This document shows positions 24,675 to 32,648 of a stretch of DNA of 64,000 bases, piece after piece. Made by a program: the position numbers and the translations under genes. Each line of letters opens with the position of its first letter. Position 1 is the stretch's first letter. The notes under the pieces were generated by a model. That model was not told the DNA's origin, ran no database searches, and was given only the letters and a program-made list of their open reading frames with translations. Source of the DNA: JAGOUA01 sp964428975 (GTDB taxonomy: Bacteria > Patescibacteriota > Patescibacteriia > 2-12-FULL-60-25); assembly GCA_964428975.1 (NCBI GenBank), contig CAYSAI010000004.1, positions 27,945-91,944 on the forward strand, in the 5' to 3' direction.

Positions 24675-24970
24675 GAACGCTCTCCCATGATGCGCGAAGC
24701 GGCGGCACTCAGGGAATCATCTTGGAGAAAACGATCTTCGGAACGCCTGAGAAGACGGAAGTCATCCGAGGAAGCGATGCGTGTCTTCGGTCGAGGTTTC
24801 TTCTTGGGTTCTTGGTGTTTCGCGAGCAGGGTGTTCCATTCGGGGCGCTCGCCTCTGCGATGCCTGATCCCCTTGAGCTTTTGCTCCAAGGGGTCTCGCG
24901 CTTCTGCAGCCGCTTTGATGTCGGCGCGCCGTTGAGCTTTCCCCATCCACTGCGCTTCGTCGTTCTTCAT
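24671..24970 (-). CDS. Small basic unknown protein
   Basis: A 99-aa Lys/Arg-rich protein. ATG at 24970 has GGGAG about seven bases upstream and a promoter at 25019-25048. Mostly helical and hydrophilic, with EPKKKPRPKTR in the middle, so nucleic-acid binding is possible but unproven. It overlaps the next gene by four bases, so the pair is probably translated together. It is divergent from dnaG, with the promoters facing away from each other. Confidence 0.6.
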   Translation of the reverse strand: MKNDEAQWMGKAQRRADIKAAAEARDPLEQKLKGIRHRRGERPEWNTLLAKHQEPKKKPRPKTRIASSDDFRLLRRSEDRFLQDDSLSAAASRIMGERS

Positions 24971-25018
24971 GACGATCTCCCAGCCTCATGACGCCCCATG
25001 CGTCTGTGAAGCTCGGGC

Positions 25019-25048
25019 ACTCTAGCACAAAAAACCTGTAAAGCGCAA
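25019..25048 (-). promoter_or_regulatory. Promoter of the small basic protein gene
   Basis: On the minus strand TTGCGC (25043-25048), an 18-base spacer and TAGAGT (25019-25024). The leader is about 45 bases and ends in a Shine-Dalgarno site. Confidence 0.55.
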
Positions 25049-25064
25049 ATGGACACGCCCATCT

Positions 25065-25093
25065 TCGACACATCTCTGCTTTCTTGCCATGAT
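25065..25093 (+). promoter_or_regulatory. dnaG promoter, leaderless type
   Basis: TCGACA (25065-25070), 17-base spacer, CATGAT (25088-25093). The -10 ends six bases before the ATG at 25100, which decides that start over the longer open frame at 25049. Confidence 0.65.
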
Positions 25094-25099
25094 CCGCGT

Positions 25100-26851
25100 A
25101 TGGATGCTGTTGCTGATATTAAAGCCCGTCTCGATGTCGTCGAGCTGGTCGGTGAGTACGTACAGCTCAAACCCGCAGGCGCTGGATCATTCAAAGGCGT
25201 ATGTCCGTTTCATCAAGAACGTACGCCGTCTTTTCACGTGTCGCGAACGCGTCAGTCGTGGCACTGTTTTGGGTGTGATACAGGCGGCGATAGCTTTACG
25301 TTTATCGAAAAAATCGAAGGCATGGAATTTCGTGAGGCGCTCACGTTCCTCGCACAGAAGGCAGGTGTGACGCTTCCCGAAGCGCCCGTCTTCGAAAAAA
25401 CCACGTCGAAGAAAAAACGACTATTCGAAGTAAACGAGATGGCAGCGAAGTTTTTTCGATCCGTTCTTTTGAATGCGAGCTCTGCGCAAGAAGCGCGTGC
25501 GTATGTCGTCCGACGTCAGATCGATGATCTTTCTGCCGACCTGTTTCTTATTGGGTATGCGCCCGACACGTGGTCCTCTCTCACGGAGGCGCTTGGGAAG
25601 CGTGGCGTTCTCGCGGATGAGCTCGTCGCCGCGGGTCTCGCGATGAAGCGTGATCAGGGCGATGGTGTCTATGATCGTTTTCGCGGACGACTTCTTTTTC
25701 CTATCGCGGACGTACATGGAAATATCGTTGGCTTTACGGGACGTATTCTCACGAGCGATCCGAATCAACCGAAATACATGAATACGCCAGAAACAAGTGT
25801 GTACAAAAAATCCATGCTGCTCTACGGACTTGATAAAGCAAAAGCGGAAATTCGTAAAACAACGCTCGCGGTGATCGTGGAAGGAAATATGGATGTAGTT
25901 TCATCGCATCAAGCAGGGATCACGAATGTGGTTGCAGCAAGCGGGACAGCGCTCACGCTTGAGCAGCTGACGCTTCTCAAACGTTTTACGACGAATCTTG
26001 CGATTGCGTTTGATCAAGATGCGGCAGGAGGGGCAGCCACGCTTCGCGGACTTGATCTTGCGCGTCAACAGGATTTTTCGATCAAGATTATTACGCTTCC
26101 ACCGGACGCAGGAAAAGATCCAGACGAAGCGTGCAAAAAAGATCCTGCGCTTTGGAAACAGGCAATTGCAAGCGCGACGAGTATTATGGATTGGGTGTAT
26201 GCACGAGCGTTCGCGCGTCATCCGGAAGGTTCACCTGAATCGAAGCGCGCGATTGCCGATGAGGTGCTGCCCGAACTTGCGCGGATCATGCATCCGGTTG
26301 AGCGAGATGCGTGGACGAAACGTCTTGCGCAAGATTTGGGGGTGAGTGAAACGGCGTTTGTGCGTCGTGCGGGAGCAGCGCCTTCGCTTCGCGAACCTTC
26401 ACGCAAGCAAGCAGCATCTTCACGAAGTGACACGCCTCTTGAAGAGCGTCGCGCGTGGTTATGGTTTGCGACGTATCTTGTTCATGAGCAAGATATCGAG
26501 AAGCTGTTGCTTCAAGAAACACTCCTGCGAGGGCTCGAAGATGAGCCTCTTCTGCAAGCTCTTTACAGCGCTCTACAGGCGGCGTACCGTGAGCGTGGTT
26601 TTTCCTCTTCCATTTTAGGTGAAGAGGAGAGAAAAACTTTTACCACTCTTGCGCTGCTCGCTGAACGGGCGTTCGTCGCTCTTGATCGCACACACCTCGA
26701 ACAAGAACGAGAAGCGCTCGCGCGACTTCTTCGTCAGCACACGAACGTTCGCTTGCGAGCGCGTCTTCTCGAAGACATGCGTCTCGCGGAAGCGGCACAC
26801 GATACATCTCGTATCGAAGCGCTTTCCAAACACCTATCCACTCTTACGTGA
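25100..26851 (+). CDS. dnaG: DNA primase
   Basis: Makes RNA primers at the fork and works with DnaB. The 583-aa protein has the N-terminal zinc-binding domain (CPFHQERTPSFHV and WHCFGCDTGGD, a CHC2 site), the RNA-polymerase core (ERFRGRLLFPI-type DRFRGRLLFPI; GFTGRIL), and the TOPRIM acid motif in VIVEGNMDVVSSHQAG, then AFDQDAAGGAA. The C-terminal part is helical and probably binds DnaB. Starting at 25100 gives MDAVADIKARLDVVELVGEY, the usual primase N-terminus. rpoD follows 39 bases later, as in the classic dnaG-rpoD pair. Confidence 0.97.
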   Translation: MDAVADIKARLDVVELVGEYVQLKPAGAGSFKGVCPFHQERTPSFHVSRTRQSWHCFGCDTGGDSFTFIEKIEGMEFREALTFLAQKAGVTLPEAPVFEKTTSKKKRLFEVNEMAAKFFRSVLLNASSAQEARAYVVRRQIDDLSADLFLIGYAPDTWSSLTEALGKRGVLADELVAAGLAMKRDQGDGVYDRFRGRLLFPIADVHGNIVGFTGRILTSDPNQPKYMNTPETSVYKKSMLLYGLDKAKAEIRKTTLAVIVEGNMDVVSSHQAGITNVVAASGTALTLEQLTLLKRFTTNLAIAFDQDAAGGAATLRGLDLARQQDFSIKIITLPPDAGKDPDEACKKDPALWKQAIASATSIMDWVYARAFARHPEGSPESKRAIADEVLPELARIMHPVERDAWTKRLAQDLGVSETAFVRRAGAAPSLREPSRKQAASSRSDTPLEERRAWLWFATYLVHEQDIEKLLLQETLLRGLEDEPLLQALYSALQAAYRERGFSSSILGEEERKTFTTLALLAERAFVALDRTHLEQEREALARLLRQHTNVRLRARLLEDMRLAEAAHDTSRIEALSKHLSTLT

Positions 26852-26890
26852 ACGCGCACGTTCTCGCGTTATCTCTGGTGACCTCTTTGT

Positions 26891-28189
26891 ATGCCCCGTA
26901 CACCCGTGAAAAAGAAATTTTATCCTTCTACGCCGAAGAAGTCCGTCGTGAAGAAAAAGAAGCTGATCGAAAAACCCGTCACGCTCGTGAAAAAACCGAC
27001 CGCAAAAAAAGCGTCGGGAAAAAAACCGACCTTGCTTCGCATGAAGCGTCCGGTCTACGTAAAATCTCCTTCACCGACGAACGAGGCGCTCGACCGTCTA
27101 TTTGAAAAAGCGCGCGCTCGCGGTTTTATGACCGAAACGGAACTCTATTTTGCGTTTCCGGAGGTGGAAGATTATATCGATGCACTTGAAGGATTTGTCG
27201 ATCGTCTCGATGCGGCAGGGATCAGTATGGTGGAACAGAAGGAGGGAATTCTCGGTCGTTCTCTTGAGCGAAAAGGGATTTTAAAATCGTTACATAGCCA
27301 CGATGATAAAGAACGAAAACCATCCGCATCCACGACGGTGAAAACCGAGCCGCTCGATTTTTTGAACATCGATAATATTCAGATGTATCTTCGTGAGATC
27401 GGAAAAATTCCTCTTCTCACGGGTGAGCAAGAGGTTGCGCTCGCGAAACGAAAAGAGAAGAATGACAAAGAAGCAGAACGCGCGCTCATTGAGGCGAACT
27501 TGCGCTTGGTGGTATCGATCGCGAAGAAATTTACCGGAAAATCGCTCTCGCTTCTCGACTTAATTCAAGAGGGAAATATCGGACTGTTTCGTGCGGTGAA
27601 AAAGTTTGAATATCGCAAAGGATTTAAATTTTCTACCTATGCGACGTGGTGGATTCGCCAAGCGATCACGCGCGCGCTTGCCGATCAATCACGTACCATT
27701 CGTATTCCTGTGCACATGGTGGAGACGATCAATAAGTATCAGCAGATCGAGCGTGAACTTATTCAAGAGCTTGGACGTGAACCGCTTCCCGAGGAAATCG
27801 CCGCGGAAATGCATCAAGATATTGAAAAAGTGCGTCATATCATAAAAATTTCACAAGATACGGTTTCTCTCGAGACGTCTATTGGTGACGACGACGACGG
27901 AGATACCACGCTTGCCGACTTCATCGAAGATTCGAAGAACGTGTCACCAGATCGAAGTGCCGCACTTCAACTGTTGCGCGATTACGTTCGAGACATCATC
28001 AAAGATTTGAACCCTCGTGAGCAAAAGATTCTTGAGATGCGTTTTGGCCTTATTGACGGCGTTGGGCACACGCTGGAAGAAGTAGGAAAAGAATTTGATG
28101 TAACGCGCGAACGTATTCGTCAGATCGAAGCAAAGGCGCTTGAAAAAATTCAGCAACACGCAAACGTGAAGAAACTGGAAGATTATTAG
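26891..28189 (+). CDS. rpoD: Primary RNA polymerase sigma factor
   Basis: Housekeeping sigma70 directing transcription from TTGACA/TATAAT-type promoters like those seen here. The 432-aa protein has a Lys-rich N-terminus (about 1-60), region 1.2 with VQMYLREIG-type IQMYLREIGKIPLLT, region 2 (EANLRLVVSIAKKF, DLIQEGNIGLFRAVKKFEYRKGFKFSTYATWWIRQAITRA), region 3 and region 4 (GHTLEEVGKEFDVTRERIRQIEAKAL). It resembles the short RpoD/SigA class. It follows dnaG and probably shares its transcript. A repeat element lies right after the stop. Confidence 0.97.
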   Translation: MPRTPVKKKFYPSTPKKSVVKKKKLIEKPVTLVKKPTAKKASGKKPTLLRMKRPVYVKSPSPTNEALDRLFEKARARGFMTETELYFAFPEVEDYIDALEGFVDRLDAAGISMVEQKEGILGRSLERKGILKSLHSHDDKERKPSASTTVKTEPLDFLNIDNIQMYLREIGKIPLLTGEQEVALAKRKEKNDKEAERALIEANLRLVVSIAKKFTGKSLSLLDLIQEGNIGLFRAVKKFEYRKGFKFSTYATWWIRQAITRALADQSRTIRIPVHMVETINKYQQIERELIQELGREPLPEEIAAEMHQDIEKVRHIIKISQDTVSLETSIGDDDDGDTTLADFIEDSKNVSPDRSAALQLLRDYVRDIIKDLNPREQKILEMRFGLIDGVGHTLEEVGKEFDVTRERIRQIEAKALEKIQQHANVKKLEDY

Positions 28190-28192
28190 GAC

Positions 28193-28316
28193 AGGACTCA
28201 CGCGTTTGGATGAGATTCGAGATGCTGGAGCCTTGCAAAACCGGAGACGTACACACGCTGTACGTTGAGGATTTTGTGAGGCGAAGCGCTCGAAGATCGC
28301 CAAACACGTACGTCCT
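28193..28316. repeat. MITE-like inverted-repeat element, copy B
   Basis: Ends AGGACTCACGCGTTTGG and, inverted, AGGACGTACGTGTTTGG agree at 14 of 17 positions. The right end, read inward, continues as CGATCTTCGAGCGCTTC, the same as the left end of copy A at 7102. The centre is unrelated to copy A. It lies between the rpoD stop and a convergent unknown gene. Confidence 0.7.
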
Positions 28317-28320
28317 AGGA

Positions 28321-28346
28321 ATAAAATACCCCTGTCCTAGCAGGGA
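28321..28346 (-). terminator. Terminator of the 167-aa gene
   Basis: On the minus strand CCCTG-CTAGGA-CAGGGG is followed by TATTTTAT, about 20 bases after the stop at 28368. Confidence 0.7.
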
Positions 28347-28367
28347 AAGGGGAGCAGGGGAGTGCGA

Positions 28368-28871
28368 TCACGCCGCACGCTTCTTTTGATTGATCACTGG
28401 CCAAACGCCAGATGAGGGTGAAGGGCGAATTTTCCATTCCTCTGGAATGGATTGTAGGCCCTCGGCGGCGACCTTTGTTTGTTTCGCAAGTACGCGTGCC
28501 GTCTCTTTTTCGGCGCGTTGCCATGCAAACGCTTCTTGACGTGCGGCGCGCAGTTCCTCTTCTTGAAAGCTACGGAGCGTTTCTATGTAGCGGCCGATGC
28601 GACGACCACGAGTTTGTGCACGGCTCTTCCGTCGTTCGAGGGCACGATAGCGCTCGATCTCTCCATCAAGAAGGTGAATGATTTCACGAGATGATCGCGC
28701 GTAGGAAGAAATCTCTTCGAAAAAGTCCGTTGGAAGACGTATCTCATGAAGGCTGCGAAAACGAATGTTCGTTCCGTACGTTTCACGTCGAGCATGCAAT
28801 CGGTTGTGTAGGTCTTTTGCGAGAGCGAGAGGGACATTCTGCAGGAGGAACTGTCGATGTCGTCCACGCAT
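28368..28871 (-). CDS. Unknown basic helical protein
   Basis: A 167-aa protein rich in Arg and Glu. ATG at 28871 has AAAGGAGG six bases upstream and a consensus promoter upstream of that. About residues 50-130 look like long helices (LDGEIERYRALERRKSRAQTR; LRSFQEEELRAARQEAFAWQ), possibly a coiled coil. The C-terminus is basic (NQKKRAA). No membrane segment or known domain. It converges on rpoD and is transcribed away from tRNA-Asn. Confidence 0.65.
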   Translation of the reverse strand: MRGRHRQFLLQNVPLALAKDLHNRLHARRETYGTNIRFRSLHEIRLPTDFFEEISSYARSSREIIHLLDGEIERYRALERRKSRAQTRGRRIGRYIETLRSFQEEELRAARQEAFAWQRAEKETARVLAKQTKVAAEGLQSIPEEWKIRPSPSSGVWPVINQKKRAA

Positions 28872-28917
28872 GGAACAACCTCCTTTGAGAGCGTGATTGA
28901 GGTGAAAGCCTGTGGCG

Positions 28918-28946
28918 ATCATACGGAGAATTGAGCGAGCTGTCAA
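28918..28946 (-). promoter_or_regulatory. Consensus promoter of the 167-aa gene
   Basis: On the minus strand TTGACA (28941-28946), exactly 17 bases, TATGAT (28918-28923). One of the best promoters in the window. The leader is about 40 bases and carries a Shine-Dalgarno site. Confidence 0.8.
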
Positions 28947-29005
28947 TCCTTCTATGGGGCGCCTCTTCGCTCGACTCTCTCACTCAAAAGAGATGCGCAC
29001 GTCTT

Positions 29006-29035
29006 TTGACAACCCTCTCGTTCGCTGTGTACGAT
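29006..29035 (+). promoter_or_regulatory. tRNA-Asn promoter
   Basis: TTGACA (29006-29011), 18-base spacer, TACGAT (29030-29035), ending ten bases before the mature tRNA. Confidence 0.75.
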
Positions 29036-29045
29036 GCCCTCGCGT

Positions 29046-29120
29046 TCCGGGGTAGCTCAGCGGTAGAGCAGTTGACTGTTAATCAATTGGTCGTGGGTTC
29101 GAGCCCCACCCCCGGAGCCA
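29046..29120 (+). tRNA. tRNA-Asn(GTT)
   Basis: Acceptor TCCGGGG pairs with CCCCGGA. D-arm GCTCAGCGGTAGAGC, anticodon loop CTGTTAA giving GTT, T-arm with GTGGGTTCGAGCCCCAC. CCA encoded. The accessory metal-efflux block begins right after this gene and its terminator. Confidence 0.95.
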
Positions 29121-29126
29121 CGTAGA

Positions 29127-29155
29127 ACCGACCGCCTCAAAACGGTCGGTTTCGC
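29127..29155 (+). terminator. tRNA-Asn terminator
   Basis: Perfect eight-base stem ACCGACCG/CGGTCGGT with an eight-base loop, followed by TTCGCT; the T-run is poor. Confidence 0.6.
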
Positions 29156-29274
29156 TATCTACAGAACCTTTCTGTGCCGGTGTGTGGTCTGCGCGCGACG
29201 GTGAAAGGCGTATGCTCTATGGGAATGTACAACTTTGCGGTACACTTCAACCAGTAGGAGAAAGACGTGCTCGT

Positions 29275-29670
29275 ATGAATACCTCATTCACAAAGCTTTT
29301 TGCTAAGATCCTGGTTTTCCCGGCTATTTTTAGCTTTGCTTTAGCTTGTTGCCAACCGATGTTTGCACAAGCGGCTGAAGCAAGCGATGGTCATATTACA
29401 CAGATAGAAGAAACAACTCTTCATGCTGGCGAGGTGATGATTGAAGAGGGTCACGACTGCGATCATAACGATCATCATGGGCAGAGTTCATTACAGGCAC
29501 CAACCCAAAAGCTAACTGCTGATTTCGCTTTTTCAAACGTTGTACCCTCACCCGCTTCATTCTATCAGTATCCGGCAGTTGATTCCTATTTCCTTGCTCA
29601 ACCCCGCATCACCGGACCACCGTGGGATGGGAAAAGTATAAAAGCCTTCCTAGGGGTTTACCGTTCTTAA
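29275..29670 (+). CDS. Secreted His-rich small protein of the metal block
   Basis: A 131-aa protein with a signal peptide at about 1-33 (FAKILVFPAIFSFALACC...AQAA) and, in the mature part, a metal-ligand-rich stretch HDCDHNDHHG near residues 61-70. It probably binds a soft or transition metal outside the membrane. A CC pair in the signal region could be a lipobox variant (FALAC), so it may be lipid-anchored. ATG at 29275 is preceded by GTAGGAGAAAG at a long spacing. Probably the first gene of the efflux cluster; the next starts 77 bases after its stop. Confidence 0.6.
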   Translation: MNTSFTKLFAKILVFPAIFSFALACCQPMFAQAAEASDGHITQIEETTLHAGEVMIEEGHDCDHNDHHGQSSLQAPTQKLTADFAFSNVVPSPASFYQYPAVDSYFLAQPRITGPPWDGKSIKAFLGVYRS

Positions 29671-29747
29671 ATTCAAGATACGACGAACGATGTTTTTATC
29701 GTTGTTTTGCGTTTCTCATATTATTTATCTCTGATCATTATCCATCT

Positions 29748-30677
29748 ATGAAACATACATCTCTACAGGTTCTCGCTCCTCTCGCTCTCGTCACTCTTCT
29801 CGGGGCGGGATGTGTAGGCTCGAACCCATCAGAAGCACCAAAAACGACAACCAATTCTGACGTTCCTAAGGTTGCAACCGATGATCATGCAGGAAGCGAA
29901 CATGTTGCAAAACTTGCCGGTTCTCGTATTGAGGTGAAAGGAAAGAACGATCTCAAGCTTGGGAACATCGAACTATCCTTCAAGCTCTATGGAGAAGATG
30001 GACATAATTTTGGTCCGAATGATCTCAAAACAATGCATGAAAAGAAGCTCCACCTGCTCCTCGTCCGCGATGACATGACACGCTTTCAACATCTTCATCC
30101 AGAATACGTAGGAGATTCTTGGACCGTAAAAACAACGATCCCAGATCAAGGGAAGTATCAGATGTATGCAGACATTGCTCCGACGGAAGAAGAGCCATCT
30201 GTGTTGCGTGTCCCTCTCACGATTGGAGGAAACACCCAGAATGCCCAAGCCCCTGCACCAAACGCAGACCGGTCAGCTCAAGACGGAGAATATATGGCTA
30301 AACTCACCATTGATCAGCCTCTCAAGACGAAAGAAACCAAGCAGTGGACATTTACGGTTACACGGAATGGAAAACCTGTGACGAACTTGAAGCCCTATCT
30401 TGGTGCGTATGGGCATGTCGTCGAACTTCGTCACACGGACCCGGATGATTTCTTCCATGTTCATCCCGTGACGGAGAGCCAGCCTAAGGATGGACAGGTG
30501 GTCTTTGAAGGGACTTTTCCTGTGAAAGGCCGTTACACTCTTTACGCTCAATTCAATGTAAATGGTTCGATAAAAACCTTTCCAATTACGGTTGATGTGA
30601 ACGAAGCTGGTCAGGCTACTCCCTCAGCAAATATCCAAGGTCAAAATCACGACACGCTGCAGGGTGCCGGACACTAA
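29748..30677 (+). CDS. Lipoprotein with two YtkA/FixH-like metal-associated domains
   Basis: A 309-aa lipoprotein with lipobox LLGAGC at residues ~18-23. The mature part looks like two related all-beta domains: the first contains HLLLVRDDMTRFQHLHPEYVG and KYQMYADIAP, the second HVVELRHTDPDDFFHVHPV and RYTLYAQFNV. Each carries an HxHP pair that would suit copper or another metal. Such domains are often found beside heavy-metal pumps. ATG at 29748 places the lipobox correctly; the longer open frame does not. The RND adaptor gene follows 21 bases later. Confidence 0.7.
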   Translation: MKHTSLQVLAPLALVTLLGAGCVGSNPSEAPKTTTNSDVPKVATDDHAGSEHVAKLAGSRIEVKGKNDLKLGNIELSFKLYGEDGHNFGPNDLKTMHEKKLHLLLVRDDMTRFQHLHPEYVGDSWTVKTTIPDQGKYQMYADIAPTEEEPSVLRVPLTIGGNTQNAQAPAPNADRSAQDGEYMAKLTIDQPLKTKETKQWTFTVTRNGKPVTNLKPYLGAYGHVVELRHTDPDDFFHVHPVTESQPKDGQVVFEGTFPVKGRYTLYAQFNVNGSIKTFPITVDVNEAGQATPSANIQGQNHDTLQGAGH

Positions 30678-30698
30678 TCAAGCCATTGACAACCTATT

Positions 30699-32645
30699 AT
30701 GGAGTTATCCAAAAAACAGTTGGCTTATTTAGCCGTACCCGTAGTCGGGGCGGCTCTCATTGGAGGAATGTATGTCAGAAATTTTGCCTTGGCGAGCGCT
30801 GGTCATGATGGGGAGGAGCCAAAACTGGCAGGAGCGGTCGTTGAGCAGATGGCAGGGGTAGGCGTAGAAACGGTTGAAGATACGTCGATTTCCGGTCTTA
30901 ACGCCGCAAGCTATTCTTGGCCGGGTGAAGTCTTGTCTGCTACGGATGTTCGTGTACATCCATCGCGCGAAGGACAGATCTCTGAATGGCGCGTAAAGCT
31001 AGGACAGAGGGTGAAAAAAGGCCAAGTCATTGGCCGATTAACGCCTCCTCCGGCGACCTTAGAGTTAAGTTCAGCGCTGGCTGAGCGTTCTCAGGCAATT
31101 ATTCGCGCTCGCGCGCAGGCAGATGCAACAGAACGGCTCGCTCAGGATGCTCGAGGACAATTGGAGCGATTAAAATTGGTTCTTGACCGTAACCGAGATG
31201 CTTCTTTACAGGTCGCTGAACGTGAAGCGGAACAAGCGTTACGTTCAAGGGAAGGTGCTTCTCAAGAGTTGATAGCAACGGAATCGAACAAAGACGCTTC
31301 GATTGAAGCGGCACAAGCAGAACTAGACCAAGCGAAAACGACCGTGCCCTTAAAACGTCAGGGGCTACGCGTTGCGATTGAGCGTCTTGCTCAACGTACG
31401 GGAGGGCGGCTTTCCTATTCCGGCACCAGTCCATCTACGAGCGCAGAAGCATCGAATATGGGTTTCAAAGTGGGTGTTGGTTTCACGAGTGGCGCGGCTC
31501 GGGACAGCTATAGACGTACCCTTGGACAGCTGCTCGATGCGATGAAAGATCCGAACGCTCTTCCAGACGAAATCGCTCTCGCGCATGTCAAAGCTGCCCA
31601 AGATCTTCTTGCGTCTACCATTGGTGGAACAGAGAGTCTTTCGCAAAGCGAGTTGAATGAGATAAGAACAGAGCTCGCCGACGATCAGAAAGAGATGATC
31701 GAAGCGTTGAATGACTATAAAGACGCTCAATCCGTGATTGCGTTAAAACAAGCAGAGCTAGGAAAAATTCGTTCTGAACGCGACAAAGAACTTGCAACGG
31801 CCAAAACGACCGCATTGAATGCAGACTTAGCAGCTCAAGGATCAAGCGCTCTAAAGAATAAGTTGATTGCGGAAGCGGATACAGACTATGCGAAAGAAAA
31901 GACAGAACTTGATAGCAAAGTGAATGAACTGAAGAGAGAAATAACCATGGCTCAAGCAGAAGTTCGTGGCGCAGAAGCTGCCTACGGGATTATTGCGTCA
32001 GGTGTTGCTGGTCAACATATTATCGCAACGCAGACCGGTGTTGTCTCAGCGGTCTTCAAGAATATCGGAGACCACGTCAGTCCAGAAACCCCTCTTATCG
32101 GTCTCAGTAGTGAAAAAGCAACGGAAAGGTTTGTGCGTTTTCGTATTCCAAGCGATGTACGAACGCCGCTTGTAGGTGAAGAGATAAAAATCGAGCTTCC
32201 CGGATTCCCGTTTGGTGGCAAAAAAGCCAAAGTTGTTGGTATAGGTTTAGCGTTGGATGAAAAGGGATTTTATGCGGCTGACGCAGAATTCACGGAAGCG
32301 GTTGATTGGCCGGTACACGCTTCCGTCCGTGTGACCCCCACGATTCAGACAACAGCCCCTACTCTCGTTTCGTTTACGGCTCTCTGGTGGGATGACAAGG
32401 GCTTATCAAATGTTTGGCTGGTGATGGAAAACGGAAAAATCCGCCCTCAGCTCGTGAAGGTCGGAAAGGCGATCGGTGATCGCGTAGAGATCGAAGAAGG
32501 GCTAGAGACGGGCAGTCGCTTCGTCGCGCGCGCTCATGCTGGATTAAAAACAGGACAGGCTGTTTCTGAGATTTCCCAAGAGGCAAAGAAAGAGCCTACC
32601 GCCGAACCAGCGGGAGACGGCCACGGACATGCTCACGAAGAATAA
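30699..32645 (+). CDS. RND efflux adaptor (membrane-fusion) protein
   Basis: A 648-aa periplasmic-adaptor-type protein that would link an RND pump to an outer channel. It has an N-terminal membrane anchor (about 6-25), a barrel-sandwich half (VHPSREGQISEWRVKLGQRVKKGQVIGRL), a long helical hairpin from about residue 125 to 435 that is larger than usual, the second lipoyl half (IIATQTGVVSAVFKNIGDHVSPETPLIGL), a beta-barrel, and a membrane-proximal domain ending in a His-rich tail (GDGHGHAHEE). The length and His tail fit CusB/CzcB heavy-metal adaptors. The pump gene starts four bases after the stop. Confidence 0.88.
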   Translation: MELSKKQLAYLAVPVVGAALIGGMYVRNFALASAGHDGEEPKLAGAVVEQMAGVGVETVEDTSISGLNAASYSWPGEVLSATDVRVHPSREGQISEWRVKLGQRVKKGQVIGRLTPPPATLELSSALAERSQAIIRARAQADATERLAQDARGQLERLKLVLDRNRDASLQVAEREAEQALRSREGASQELIATESNKDASIEAAQAELDQAKTTVPLKRQGLRVAIERLAQRTGGRLSYSGTSPSTSAEASNMGFKVGVGFTSGAARDSYRRTLGQLLDAMKDPNALPDEIALAHVKAAQDLLASTIGGTESLSQSELNEIRTELADDQKEMIEALNDYKDAQSVIALKQAELGKIRSERDKELATAKTTALNADLAAQGSSALKNKLIAEADTDYAKEKTELDSKVNELKREITMAQAEVRGAEAAYGIIASGVAGQHIIATQTGVVSAVFKNIGDHVSPETPLIGLSSEKATERFVRFRIPSDVRTPLVGEEIKIELPGFPFGGKKAKVVGIGLALDEKGFYAADAEFTEAVDWPVHASVRVTPTIQTTAPTLVSFTALWWDDKGLSNVWLVMENGKIRPQLVKVGKAIGDRVEIEEGLETGSRFVARAHAGLKTGQAVSEISQEAKKEPTAEPAGDGHGHAHEE

Positions 32646-32648
32646 GCT

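Noticed and set aside
25049..25099. Upstream ATG for dnaG
   Set aside because: The dnaG promoter lies inside this stretch and the extension is not primase-like.
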